DNA of 64,000 nt from UBA2767 sp965228625 (GTDB taxonomy: Bacteria > Pseudomonadota > Alphaproteobacteria > Rhizobiales > Methyloligellaceae): assembly GCA_965228625.1 (NCBI GenBank), contig OZ245829.1, forward strand, positions 2,976,001 to 3,040,000. Reading direction: 5' to 3'. Each line of letters opens with the position of its first letter. The first letter of the stretch is position 1. Under the pieces are notes generated by a model. It saw nothing but the letters and a program-made list of their open reading frames with translations, did not search any database and was not told where the DNA came from. A program made the position numbers and the translations under genes. Shown here one piece after another: positions 1 to 9,976 of the stretch.

Positions 1-811
1 ACTCATGCGCCAGGAACGTCCCACCAAGATGAACATGCTGCCGGCAGCACTGTTCACCCTCATCCGCGACGGGCACGCAAGTGGCGAGGATTTCCAGTCC
101 CTGCGGGTCCTGCGCTCCGGCGCTGACAAGGTTCCGCTGGAGCTCGAAGAGGAGGTCAGCGCGCTCACGGGCCTCGAGATTGCCGAAGCCTGGGGCTGCA
201 GCGAGGCCGGAGTTACGACAACCAACCCCCCGTTCGGGCGCATCGTCGCGGGCTCGATCGGTCTCCCCATCGAGGGGGTCGAGATCTCCCTGCGCGACGA
301 GGCCGGCAATGAAGTGCCCGTGGGCGAAGACGGAACCGCCTGGGTGCGCACAGGGAGTATCATGAAGGGGTATTGGGGTGATGAGGGGGCGACGGGAAAT
401 GTCATGCGGGACGGTTGGCTCGACACCGGCGATCTGCTGCGCGCCGACAAGGACGGCTATTTGTGGTTTCGCGGGCGCAAGAAGCAGATCATCGTTCATG
501 ACGGCTCGAACATCTTCCCGCAGGAAGTCGAGGACGCGCTGCTGATGCATCCCCATATCGAGAGCGCCGGCGTCATCGGCATTCACGATCTCATGCATGG
601 TGAGAATGTGCGTGCTTATGTGGTCATGAAAACGGACAAGGCAGCCAAGTCCGAGGAACTCATCCTGTTTGCACGCGAGCGTGTGGGCTACAAGGCGCCG
701 GAGGAGATCGTGTTTCTGGAGGAAATGCCCCTCAACCCCACGGGCAAGACCGACCGCCCCACCCTCAAGGCACTGGCCGAGGCACACCACAATGTGCCGA
801 ACACCGACTAG
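1..811 (+). CDS. AMP-dependent acyl-CoA synthetase/ligase, C-terminal part (5' end outside window)
   Basis: The reading frame is open from the first base, so the N-terminal half, including the P-loop-like AMP-binding motif, lies upstream. What remains shows the second half of an adenylate-forming enzyme: a segment WGCSEAG matching the substrate/adenylate motif, then GWLDTGDL, the hinge region GYLWFRGRKKQII, and a C-terminal NPTGKTDR carrying the conserved catalytic lysine. These enzymes activate a carboxylic acid with ATP and transfer it to CoA in the cytoplasm. The substrate cannot be told from this part. The ATG at position 5 is only an internal methionine. It is followed by a 416-bp gap, so it is probably the last gene of an upstream unit and unrelated to the secretion operon. 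Confidence 0.85.
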   Translation, partial: LMRQERPTKMNMLPAALFTLIRDGHASGEDFQSLRVLRSGADKVPLELEEEVSALTGLEIAEAWGCSEAGVTTTNPPFGRIVAGSIGLPIEGVEISLRDEAGNEVPVGEDGTAWVRTGSIMKGYWGDEGATGNVMRDGWLDTGDLLRADKDGYLWFRGRKKQIIVHDGSNIFPQEVEDALLMHPHIESAGVIGIHDLMHGENVRAYVVMKTDKAAKSEELILFARERVGYKAPEEIVFLEEMPLNPTGKTDRPTLKALAEAHHNVPNTD

Positions 812-1227
812 CAGGGATACGCATTCTTCGTGGTCTGAAGCCTGCACCTCCGGCCGCCTGAATGATGCCGTGCAAATTGCCGGACCGCTTCTCGCGTGTA
901 TGGATGCCGTATAGGCGGCGACGGCAGACTCCGTTCGATCATTCATCAAATTCGAATGTGACATCCCGGCACCTGTTGGTTGGTGCACCGTCGCAGTTTC
1001 GTCATATCGTTTTCATGAGTCCGTCAATTTCATTTCATCCAGCCGTAAAAAAACGTTGCTAGCTTCCGCTCGCCCTGACCTGCAAGGGAAGGGGACGGCG
1101 CCGGACGGGCAGATCTCGGGGCCATTCAGAAGAATACATAGCGTCAAGTACAGCGTAACCGGCGTGAGAGTTCACCGCTCTCGCGGCTGAGGTTGTGTGC
1201 GCCTGACGCCACTCGCAGGAGGCATTT
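812..1227 (+). other. Intergenic region upstream of the type I secretion operon
   Basis: This is 416 bp without a convincing gene. The short open frames here lack ribosome-binding sites and family resemblance. It must hold the promoter of the RTX operon, but no good -35/-10 pair could be picked by eye. The clear signal is the ribosome-binding site GCAGGAGG about 6 bases before the ATG at 1228. No strong terminator hairpin for the upstream ligase gene was seen. Confidence 0.5.
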
Positions 1228-4200
1228 ATGGGATTCCATTTCAACGGCCACGGAGCTTTCGGGTTCAAGAACTACTTCTGCTCCGACTGGCATCACGGGT
1301 CATGGTGGGGCAAGCACAAGCCGAAAAAGGACTCGACAATCGAAGCGTCCCTGCTGGGGACATTCGATTCAGGTCTCGGCGAGGGTTCCGCGGAAATCGT
1401 CGCGCATGACGCGGACAGCCAGCGCCTCTTCGTGACCAACTCGGTCACGAAAACCATCGATATTCTGGATATTTCCGACCCGAAAAACCCGACCAAGATC
1501 GGTTCCATCGACGTCAGCGAAGTCAACGGCGCCACGACCGGTGGTGCAAACAGCGTTGCCGTTTCCCTCGGTCTGGTGGCGGTCGCGGTGGAGGCCGAGA
1601 CGGTGACTGACCCGGGTCTCGTCGCCTTCTACGACATCGACGGCAATTTCCTCGGGTCCGTGGATGTCGGCCCGTTGCCGGACATGCTGACCTTCAACGA
1701 GACGGGCACCCATCTGGTGGTCGCCAATGAGGGCCAGTCGGCGGGTGGCGACAACGAACCCGACGCGCTGCCGAACCCGAACGGTTCCGTGTCGATCATC
1801 GAGGTCGACAAGGCCAGCCCGTCCGATTCCGACGTCACGACGCTCGATTTCACCGACCCCTCGATCACGTTCGACGCCCTGAAAGACCGCGGCGTTCGCG
1901 TCAACGAGGATGCGCCGAGCGCGGCGGCCGACCTGGAGCCGGAGTACATCACCATCGAAGGCAACAAGGCCTTCATTTCCCTGCAGGAAAACAATGCCGT
2001 CGCGGTGATCGAGGACATCACCAACCCGTCCGCTTTCACGATCGATGAAATCCTCCCGCTCGGTACCAAGGATCATTCGCAAGAGGGCAATGGCCTCGAC
2101 GCGTCGAACGAGGACGGCGCGATCAACATCGATACCTATGACATTAACGGCCTTTTCATGCCGGACGGCCTCGCGTCCTACACCTACAAGGGCAAGACCT
2201 ATTTCGTCGGCGCCAACGAGGGCGACGGCCGTGACGTGGACGAAAGCCGCGGCGACGACCTCGTCGACGGCGACCTGAGCAATGGCGAGATCGACGTGAA
2301 CGAGGTGAGCGCGGAGCTGCAGGCGCAGCTCGCCGACGACGCCCTGCTCGGCCGGCTCAAGTTCTCCAACGTGGACGGCGACACCGACGGCGACGGCCTG
2401 ATCGAGGAACTGCACAGCTTCGGCGCCCGCTCATTCTCCATCTGGGACGAAAACGGCAAGCTGGTCTTCGACAGCGGTGACATGATCGCCCAGATCACGG
2501 CGGAGCTCACGCCGGAGCTGTTCAATGCAAATGACGGCGACCCCGGCGAATTCGACGATCGCTCCGACGACAAGGGCGCGGAGCCGGAGTCGGTCGTCAT
2601 CGGCGAGGTGAACGGCAAGACCTATGCCTTTGTCGGACTGGAACGGTCCGGCGGCGGCGTGATGATCTTCGACATCACAAAGCCGAAAAAGGTGGAGTTC
2701 GTCCAGTACATCCGCACCGAAGGCGATATCGCGCCGGAAGGTCTTGATTTCATCCCCGCCGAGGACAGCCCGATCGGCGTTCCGGTGCTGGCGGTCGCCA
2801 ATGAGGTGTCCGGCACCACGAGCCTTTACCAGATCAACTTTGAAGGTAAGACCATCAACGGCACCAGGAAGGGCGACAAGCTGGTCGGTACCGCCGGTGA
2901 CGATGACATCTCGGGCCGCAGCGGCAACGACCTCATAAAAGGTCTCGCCGGAAACGACGACCTGGACGGCGACCGTGGCCGCGACAAGATCTTCGGTGGT
3001 TTCGGCGATGACGACATCGATGGCGGCCGGGATCGTGACATGCTGTTCGGCGAGGAGGGCGACGACAACATCGACGGCGGTCGTGGAAACGATCACATCG
3101 ATGGCGGCGAAGGCGACGACAACATCGACGGCGGCCGTGGAAATGACGACATCGACGGCGGCGAGGGTGATGACGATATCGACGGTGGCCGCGGAAACGA
3201 CGACATATACGGCGGCGAAGGCGATGACGATATCGACGGCGGGCGCGGCAACGACAATCTCAAGGGCGGCGACGGCGACGACCGGATGACCGGCGGGCGC
3301 GGCAATGACGAGCATGACGGTGGCGAGGGTGTAGACACGGTCGTATTCTCAGGCGATCGCGACGACTACCTCGTCGACCTGGAGAACGGCATCGTCGTCG
3401 ATTTGCGCAATGGCCGGCCCGACGGTGTCGACGGCATCAAGAACGTCGAGTTCCTGGAGTTCAATGACCAGACCATCAGCCTGGTCCCGGAGACGACCTT
3501 CACGCTGCAACTGCTGCACGCGTCGGATCTGGAAGGCGGCCTCGACGCGATCGCGCGCGCGGCCAATTTCGCCGCGATCGTCGAGCAGTTCGAGACGGAG
3601 TTCGAGAACACGGTCATCATCTCGGGCGGCGACAACTGGATCCCGAGCCCGTTCTTCAACGCCGCCGGCGACGCGGGCACGTTCAACCCGCTTTTCGAAG
3701 GCTTCTACAACGAGTTCTTCGGTCTGATCGACCTGACGCTGGTCGATCCGTCGGCCGATACCAATGGCGACGGCTTCTTCGACAACAGCGAGCTCAACAC
3801 CTTCATCATCGCCAACGGCCTCAACGCCTCCGATGTCTACACGACCGACATCAACGGCGACGGCTTCCCGGACTATTTCGAGGAAATCGACAACAGCGAA
3901 GGCCGGGCCGACATCACGATCATGAACATCATCGGCTTCGATGCCTCGGCCCTCGGCAACCATGAGTTCGACGTCGGATCGGACGCGCTGGAGAACATCA
4001 TCAACTACGACTCCGAGGAAGGGAATTCGCTCTCGGGGGTCGGCGTGTCCTCCATCGTCGACGAGTTCGGCGCCAACGCCCTCAACTTCCTGCAGGAGGT
4101 CGACTGGCCGGGCGCGATGTTCCCGTATCTCTCGGGCAATCTCGACTTCTCCGGCGATGGTGACCTCGGCAGCCTGTTCACCAGCGACATCCTGCCGAAC

Positions 4201-7200
4201 ACGGACTTCATCAGCGACCTGCTGAGCGCCCGCGAACCGCTTCCGGGCTCCGAGGGTGACTTCCCGCAGGTCTTCGAGACGGCGGGCGACGTGCCGGACT
4301 CGAACGACGACAAGATCGCCCAGGCCACGATCATCGAGCAGGGCGGCGAGCTCATCGGTGTTGTCGGCGCGACGACGCAGTTGCTGGAGAGCCTGTCCTC
4401 GCCGACCGGAACGACGGTCGCCGGCGGGCCTTTCACCAATAACGACATGGCCCAACTGGCTTCGGTCCTCCAGCCGATCATTGACGATCTGATCGCGGGC
4501 GACCCGGCGAGCGGCCGCGAGCCGGTGAACAAGATCATCCTGACCTCGCACCTGCAGCAGATTGCGCTGGAAACCGAGCTTGCCGGCCTGCTGAGCGGCG
4601 TCGACATCATCCTCGCCGCCGGGTCGGACACGATCCTCGCGGACGATACGGACCGGTTGCGTCCGGGCGACGTCGCGGCGGACGGCTACCCGGTTCAGAC
4701 CGTGGACGCCAATGGCGACCCGGTTCTGATCGTCTCGACCAACGGCGAGTACTCCTATGTCGGCCGTCTGGTCGTTGAGTTCGATTCCGAAGGCAAGATC
4801 ATCCTCGACAGCCTGGATGAGAACATCAACGGACCCTACGTCACCGACGATCAGGGCGTGCTCGATGTGACCGGCGAGAGCGACATCGACACGGCCATCG
4901 CCAACAGCAAGAAGGCGACCGACGTCTCCAAGGTCACCGACGCGGTCGAGGACGTGGTCATTGCCACGGACAGCAATGTCTTCGGCGAAACGGACGTCTT
5001 CATTGACGGCGTGCGCGGCAGTGTTCGTACCGAAGAGACGAACATGGGCAACCTGACCGCCGACGCCAACCTGGCTGCGGCCCGGTCTGTCGACGACACG
5101 GTCATGGTCTCGCTCAAGAACGGCGGCGGCATCCGCGCGCCGATCGGCGAGGTCGACTCCGACGGCAATGCGTTGCCACCGCAGGAAAACCCCCTGTCCG
5201 GCAAGGAAGAAGGCGAAATCTCGCAGCTCGACATCGAGAACACGCTGCGCTTCAACAACGGGCTCACGCTGATCACGCTCACTCCTGAGCAACTGCTTGA
5301 GGTTCTGGAGCATGCCGTGTCGGCGACGGCCCCGGGTGCAACGCCCGGCCAGTTCGCCCAGGTCGGCGGGATCAACTTCTCGTTCGACCCGAGCGCACCA
5401 GCCGGTGCCCGCGTCCAGAGCGCGGTGCTCGTCGACGATCTCGGCAACAAGACGGCAATTGTTGAGAGTGGCAGCGTCGTCAGCGGAGCGCCGTCCGCGA
5501 TCCGCATCGTCACGTTGGACTTCCTGGCAGGCGGCGGAGACGGATATCCGTACCCCGATTTCATCGCGGCGGATCCGGCATTCGCCAATCGCGTCGACCT
5601 GGAAGGCCTCGACCCCACGACGATCCCGGGCGCGCTTGACGGAAACGCGGATTTTGCCAGCTTCGGTACGGAGCAGGACGCCCTGGCGGAGTTTCTCGTC
5701 GCGAACCATCCGGTGGCCGACGGAAGCCCCGACGGCCCGAGCGACTTCATGGCGGAGGAGACGGAGCCGGAGTTCGACGAGCGCATCCAGAACCTGAGCG
5801 TGCGTTCGGACACAGTGCTCGACGGCGCGAGCTCGGGACAGCCGATCGTCATCAACGAAATCCGCATCGATCAGAGCGGCACCGACAACGACGAGTATTT
5901 CGAGCTGTTTGGCGAAGCCAACCAGTCACTTGACGGTTACACCTATCTGGTGATCGGAGACGGTCCGGGCGGCAGCGGCGTCATCGAAGCGGCCATTGAC
6001 CTCACCGGCCAGTCGCTCGATGCCAATGGCTACTTCGTCGCCGCGGAAGGCACGTTCGGCCTCGGCACGGCGGACCTGACGACCGATCTCAACTTCGAGA
6101 ACTCCGACAACGTCACGCATCTCCTGGTGCAGGGCTTCACCGGCGCGGTCAATGACGATCTCGACACCGACGATGACGGCACGCCGGAGACGGCACCGTG
6201 GTCGGAAGTCGTGGATTCGGTGGCCTTGGTCGAGACCGTCGGTTCCGGTGATCTTGTCTACTCGGACGAGCAAGTCGGTCCGGACGGCACATTCGTCCCG
6301 GGTCACGTGTTCCGTTCTCCGGACGGCGGCGAGTGGCAGATCGGCACGTTCGATCCGCTCGGCAACACCGACACGCCGGGCGCCTCGAACCCCGAACCGC
6401 TCAACCTGGCGATCTTCGAGATCCAGGGCGCCGGCCACCGCTCGGCCAATGAGGGCGCGCTGGTGCGCACGTCCGGTATCGTGACGGCCATCGCGGCCAC
6501 CGGGTTCTACCTGCAGGACCCGACGGGCGACGGCGATATCGCCACCTCGGACGGCATCTTCGTCCTTGGAGATGTCACCGGCCTGGCGGTCGGCGATGCG
6601 ATCGAGGTCCAGGGCACTGTCGAGGAACAGCAGTTCGGCACGAACCTGTCGCTCACCCGCATCAATGCCAGCAGCACCAACGTCACCTCGTCGGGCAACG
6701 CACTGCCTGACACGGTGGTGCTCGGCGTCGACCGCATCCAGCCGGACGACAATATCGACGATGACGGCCTGACCAGCTTCGATCCGGAAACCGACGCCAT
6801 CGACTTCCTCGAGAGCCTTGAGGGCATGCGCGTCGAGGTCAACGATGCGCTGGTGGTCGCCGGCACGAGCCGTTTCGACGAGGTCGCACTCGCTGCGAAC
6901 CGCGGCGGAGAGTCCGGGCCGGGCATCCTCAACGAGGTGATCTCGGAGGGTGACTTCAATCCGGAGATCCTGCTCACGGACGACGTCCTCGTGACGGAGC
7001 CCAATGCGACGACGGGCGATACCTTCGCGGAAAATCCGGTCGGCGTGCTGGACTACACCTTCGGCGCGTACAAGCTGCAGCTCACCGAGACGCCCACCGT
7101 CGTTTCCGGCGGCCGGGTTCAGGAGACGACATCGCTCACGGGCGATGCCGAGCACCTGACCATCGCCACCTACAACGCCTTCAACCTCGATCCGGGCGAC

Positions 7201-8103
7201 GGCGACCCGGGTGGTGCGGCTGACCGTCTCGACGCACTGGCCGAAAGCATCGTCAACGCGCTTGGCTCGCCTGACATCATTTCCCTGCAGGAAATCCAGG
7301 ACAGCACGGGCCCGACCGACGACGGCGTGACGAGCGCAACCCTGACCCTGCAGGAGCTGGCCCAGGCCATCTTCCTTGCCGGCGGACCGTTCTACGCCTT
7401 TGCGTCGGTCGATCCGGTGGATGGCGCCGACGGCGGTCAGCCCGGTGCCAACATCCAGAACGCATTCCTCTACAATCCGGCGCGGGTGTCGCTCGACTTC
7501 TCGACCTTGACGCGGATCGAAGACGACGCGTTCGAGGAAGACGGTGACGGGACCCCGGCCGAGACGGCGTATGAAGGCACCCGCAAGCCCCTGGTTGGCG
7601 AGTTCACCTTCCTGCCGACCGGCGAGTCGGTCACGGTGATCGGCAACCACCTCAAATCCAAGAGCCAGGACGACGGGCTGTTCGGTGAGAACCAGCCGCC
7701 GGTCGAGAACACCCTGCCTCAGCGGGTGGATCAGGCAAACGCCATCAACGAGTTCGTTGCCGACATCGTTGCCGGCGATCCGGATGCCAACGTGATCGTG
7801 CTCGGAGACATGAACGACTTCCAGTTCTCCGACACCCTGGATGCCATGAAGAACGGCAACGGCGGCGACGCGGAGCTGGTCAACCTGGTCGACACGCTGC
7901 CGACCGAGGATCAGTACACCTTCATCTTCAACGGCAATTCCCAGGTGCTCGATCATATCCTGGTCAGCGAGAATCTCGCCGCGAACGCGGAGGTCGACAT
8001 CGTCCACACCAACCTGGACTACGGCTTCCCGTCCGACAATCCGAGCGATCACGACCCGATCGTGGCGCGGATCGACCTGTCGGACGACATGATGACGACC
8101 TGA
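1228..8103 (+). CDS. Giant secreted multidomain RTX protein: choice-of-anchor I propeller, RTX repeats, 5'-nucleotidase, lamin-tail and endonuclease/exonuclease/phosphatase domains
   Basis: This is a 2291-residue acidic protein with no N-terminal signal peptide, as expected for type I secretion. Residues about 40-540 resemble the choice-of-anchor I / YVTN-type beta-propeller. Residues 554-706 hold about 17 glycine-rich RTX nonapeptides of the GGxGxDxIx type, which bind calcium outside the cell. Residues about 757-1520 form a metallophosphatase plus 5'-nucleotidase C-terminal domain (ALGNHEFD near 910, NGGGIR later). Residues about 1541-1690 look like a lamin-tail domain. Residues about 1978-2288 are an endonuclease/exonuclease/phosphatase domain with LQEIQD, GNHLKSK, LGDMNDF and PSDHDPI. 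A likely job, by inference, is release of phosphate or nucleosides from extracellular DNA and nucleotides. The RTX block is internal rather than near the C-terminus, which is unusual. Start: ATG after GCAGGAGG. Confidence 0.9.
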   Translation: MGFHFNGHGAFGFKNYFCSDWHHGSWWGKHKPKKDSTIEASLLGTFDSGLGEGSAEIVAHDADSQRLFVTNSVTKTIDILDISDPKNPTKIGSIDVSEVNGATTGGANSVAVSLGLVAVAVEAETVTDPGLVAFYDIDGNFLGSVDVGPLPDMLTFNETGTHLVVANEGQSAGGDNEPDALPNPNGSVSIIEVDKASPSDSDVTTLDFTDPSITFDALKDRGVRVNEDAPSAAADLEPEYITIEGNKAFISLQENNAVAVIEDITNPSAFTIDEILPLGTKDHSQEGNGLDASNEDGAINIDTYDINGLFMPDGLASYTYKGKTYFVGANEGDGRDVDESRGDDLVDGDLSNGEIDVNEVSAELQAQLADDALLGRLKFSNVDGDTDGDGLIEELHSFGARSFSIWDENGKLVFDSGDMIAQITAELTPELFNANDGDPGEFDDRSDDKGAEPESVVIGEVNGKTYAFVGLERSGGGVMIFDITKPKKVEFVQYIRTEGDIAPEGLDFIPAEDSPIGVPVLAVANEVSGTTSLYQINFEGKTINGTRKGDKLVGTAGDDDISGRSGNDLIKGLAGNDDLDGDRGRDKIFGGFGDDDIDGGRDRDMLFGEEGDDNIDGGRGNDHIDGGEGDDNIDGGRGNDDIDGGEGDDDIDGGRGNDDIYGGEGDDDIDGGRGNDNLKGGDGDDRMTGGRGNDEHDGGEGVDTVVFSGDRDDYLVDLENGIVVDLRNGRPDGVDGIKNVEFLEFNDQTISLVPETTFTLQLLHASDLEGGLDAIARAANFAAIVEQFETEFENTVIISGGDNWIPSPFFNAAGDAGTFNPLFEGFYNEFFGLIDLTLVDPSADTNGDGFFDNSELNTFIIANGLNASDVYTTDINGDGFPDYFEEIDNSEGRADITIMNIIGFDASALGNHEFDVGSDALENIINYDSEEGNSLSGVGVSSIVDEFGANALNFLQEVDWPGAMFPYLSGNLDFSGDGDLGSLFTSDILPNTDFISDLLSAREPLPGSEGDFPQVFETAGDVPDSNDDKIAQATIIEQGGELIGVVGATTQLLESLSSPTGTTVAGGPFTNNDMAQLASVLQPIIDDLIAGDPASGREPVNKIILTSHLQQIALETELAGLLSGVDIILAAGSDTILADDTDRLRPGDVAADGYPVQTVDANGDPVLIVSTNGEYSYVGRLVVEFDSEGKIILDSLDENINGPYVTDDQGVLDVTGESDIDTAIANSKKATDVSKVTDAVEDVVIATDSNVFGETDVFIDGVRGSVRTEETNMGNLTADANLAAARSVDDTVMVSLKNGGGIRAPIGEVDSDGNALPPQENPLSGKEEGEISQLDIENTLRFNNGLTLITLTPEQLLEVLEHAVSATAPGATPGQFAQVGGINFSFDPSAPAGARVQSAVLVDDLGNKTAIVESGSVVSGAPSAIRIVTLDFLAGGGDGYPYPDFIAADPAFANRVDLEGLDPTTIPGALDGNADFASFGTEQDALAEFLVANHPVADGSPDGPSDFMAEETEPEFDERIQNLSVRSDTVLDGASSGQPIVINEIRIDQSGTDNDEYFELFGEANQSLDGYTYLVIGDGPGGSGVIEAAIDLTGQSLDANGYFVAAEGTFGLGTADLTTDLNFENSDNVTHLLVQGFTGAVNDDLDTDDDGTPETAPWSEVVDSVALVETVGSGDLVYSDEQVGPDGTFVPGHVFRSPDGGEWQIGTFDPLGNTDTPGASNPEPLNLAIFEIQGAGHRSANEGALVRTSGIVTAIAATGFYLQDPTGDGDIATSDGIFVLGDVTGLAVGDAIEVQGTVEEQQFGTNLSLTRINASSTNVTSSGNALPDTVVLGVDRIQPDDNIDDDGLTSFDPETDAIDFLESLEGMRVEVNDALVVAGTSRFDEVALAANRGGESGPGILNEVISEGDFNPEILLTDDVLVTEPNATTGDTFAENPVGVLDYTFGAYKLQLTETPTVVSGGRVQETTSLTGDAEHLTIATYNAFNLDPGDGDPGGAADRLDALAESIVNALGSPDIISLQEIQDSTGPTDDGVTSATLTLQELAQAIFLAGGPFYAFASVDPVDGADGGQPGANIQNAFLYNPARVSLDFSTLTRIEDDAFEEDGDGTPAETAYEGTRKPLVGEFTFLPTGESVTVIGNHLKSKSQDDGLFGENQPPVENTLPQRVDQANAINEFVADIVAGDPDANVIVLGDMNDFQFSDTLDAMKNGNGGDAELVNLVDTLPTEDQYTFIFNGNSQVLDHILVSENLAANAEVDIVHTNLDYGFPSDNPSDHDPIVARIDLSDDMMTT

Positions 8104-8165
8104 CCGGCGGTTCAAGGGCCGGGCCGCACCCAATCGGTTGCGCCCGGCGCTCCCCCCGACGCTTG

Positions 8166-8193
8166 GGGAAAGTGGCAAAAAAGCCGCTTTCCC
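8166..8193 (+). terminator. Strong hairpin between the RTX gene and its exporter gene
   Basis: An 11-bp stem (8166-8176 with 8183-8193, one G-U pair) encloses a six-A loop. There is no T-run directly after it, so it is not a textbook intrinsic terminator. It may act as an attenuator or mRNA-stabilising hairpin that gives more RTX substrate than exporter, as in the E. coli hlyCA-hlyBD gap. Its position argues against translation starting at the in-frame ATG at 8138. Confidence 0.55.
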
Positions 8194-8233
8194 TGAGCGC
8201 GTTTTGGACACAAGCGAAAATTTGAACCAGGAC

Positions 8234-9976
8234 ATGCAAAACCCGAGTGAAAAATCCGCTCTGAAGACGGCAATGGGCTCGGCGCGCCGGCTCTTCGTCG
8301 TGATCGGGGCATTCAGTTTCTTCATCAACATTCTGATGCTCGTTGGTCCGCTTTACATGCTGCAGATCTACGACCGCGTGCTCGCCTCGCGCAGTCATGA
8401 CACGCTGGTCGCGCTGACGGTCCTCGCGGTGGGCCTGATTGCGACGAGCGCGCTTCTCGAACTGGTGCGCAGCCGGATCCTGACCCGCCTCGGATCGCGG
8501 TTCGACGAGGACCTGAAAGACAGCGTGTTTTCGGCGATGTTCGATCACCAGTTGCGCGGGCGCACGGCGGAAGGCAGCCAGTTCCTGCGCGACGCGGACA
8601 GCGTTCGCGGCTTTCTGACGGGCCCCGGCCTCGTTGCGTTTTTCGATGCGCCGTGGACGCCGGCGTTCATCGCCGTCATTTTCCTGTTCCATCCGCTGCT
8701 GGGAGCGGTTGCGCTCGCCGGCGCCTTGCTGCTGTTTGCCCTCGCCGTGCTTTCGGAGTTCATCACCCGCGATCCCCTGAAGACCTCGGCGGCGCGGGGC
8801 CTGGAGGCCTACGAATTCGCGAGTTCCTCGCTCCGCAATGCCGAAGCCGTCCACGCCATGGGGATGATCCCGCAGGTCCGCAAACGCTGGCAGGACATGC
8901 ACGAAAAGGGCCTGGCCCTGCAGAACCGCGCCACGGACCGGGCCGGCGCCCTGACCGCGATCGCCAAGTTCATCCGCCCTTGCCTGCAAATCGGCATGCT
9001 CGGCTTCGGCGCCTATCTGGTGATCCAGGAGGCGATCACGCCGGGTGTCATGATCGCCGCGTCGATCATCATGGGGCGCGCCCTTGCGCCGGTGGAGTCG
9101 GCCATCAACAACTGGCGCCAGTTCATCAGCGCCCGCGGCGCCTATTCCCGGCTGCAGCAACTGCTGGACGCCAATCCGTCGCGGGCCGAGCAACTGCCGC
9201 TGCCGCAGCCTGAAGGGCATCTCAAGGTCGAGAACGTGACCGCCATGTCGCCGCAGGGCGGCAAGCCGATCCTGCAGGGCGTCAGTTTCGACCTGTCGCC
9301 GGGGCAGATGCTGGGTGTGATCGGACCGAGTGCGGCCGGCAAGTCCACGCTCGCAAGAATGCTCGTCGGCGTGTGGCCGCGGGCGGCGGGCCATGTGCGC
9401 CTCGATGGCGGTGAACTCGCGAACTGGCCGCCGGAACAGCTCGGAATGAACATCGGCTACCTGCCGCAGGACGTCGAACTGTTGTCGGGCACGGTGGCCG
9501 AAAACATTGCCAGAATGCACCAGCCGGAATCGGAAAAAGTCATCGCCGCCGCGCGTCTGTGCGACGCACACGAGATGATCCTGCGCCTTCCCGACGGGTA
9601 CGAGACGCAGATCGGCGAGGGCGGATGCGTTCTCTCCGGCGGCCAGCGCCAGCGCATCGCGCTCGCCCGTGCGCTGTACGGCGATCCTTGCCTCGTGGTT
9701 CTCGACGAACCGAACGCGAACCTCGACAGCGACGGGGAAGCCGCACTGCAGAAGACGCTGACGCGCATGAAGGCCCGCAACAGGACCGTCGTCGTCGTTT
9801 CACACCGTCCCGCCATTCTGACCGCGGTGGATCTGGTTCTGGTCCTGCGCGCCGGACAGCTCGAGACCTTTGGGCCACGCGACGAGGTGCTGCCGCGGCT
9901 CATGAGCGGGGTCCGCTCGATCCCGAACTCGGCCAACGTCAAGAAGGAGCGTTCGCGTGTCCGAAGCCGCAAGTAA
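8234..9976 (+). CDS. Type I secretion system permease/ATPase (PrtD/HlyB family)
   Basis: This is the inner-membrane ABC exporter that drives unfolded RTX protein out of the cell together with the HlyD adaptor and a TolC-like porin. The 580-residue product has an N-terminal half with membrane segments (for example LFVVIGAFSFFINILMLVG) and a C-terminal nucleotide-binding domain. That domain has Walker A GPSAAGKST (Lys at about residue 370), signature LSGGQRQRIALARAL and Walker B LVVLDEPNANLD. There is no N-terminal C39 peptidase domain, so it is PrtD-like. The ATG at 8234 is preferred because it follows CCAGGA and starts after the hairpin. The last 20 bases overlap the adaptor gene, implying coupled translation. 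Confidence 0.92.
   Translation: MQNPSEKSALKTAMGSARRLFVVIGAFSFFINILMLVGPLYMLQIYDRVLASRSHDTLVALTVLAVGLIATSALLELVRSRILTRLGSRFDEDLKDSVFSAMFDHQLRGRTAEGSQFLRDADSVRGFLTGPGLVAFFDAPWTPAFIAVIFLFHPLLGAVALAGALLLFALAVLSEFITRDPLKTSAARGLEAYEFASSSLRNAEAVHAMGMIPQVRKRWQDMHEKGLALQNRATDRAGALTAIAKFIRPCLQIGMLGFGAYLVIQEAITPGVMIAASIIMGRALAPVESAINNWRQFISARGAYSRLQQLLDANPSRAEQLPLPQPEGHLKVENVTAMSPQGGKPILQGVSFDLSPGQMLGVIGPSAAGKSTLARMLVGVWPRAAGHVRLDGGELANWPPEQLGMNIGYLPQDVELLSGTVAENIARMHQPESEKVIAAARLCDAHEMILRLPDGYETQIGEGGCVLSGGQRQRIALARALYGDPCLVVLDEPNANLDSDGEAALQKTLTRMKARNRTVVVVSHRPAILTAVDLVLVLRAGQLETFGPRDEVLPRLMSGVRSIPNSANVKKERSRVRSRK

Noticed and set aside
3000..3330. Tandem DNA repeats that could be mistaken for a CRISPR or satellite array
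   Set aside because: They are in frame and encode RTX nonapeptides, and there are no unique spacers.
3349..8331. Very long open frames on the minus strand opposite the RTX gene (786 and 801 codons)
   Set aside because: They mirror the codon bias of the GC-rich plus-strand gene, show Arg/Val/Asp-rich low-information composition and have no family motifs.
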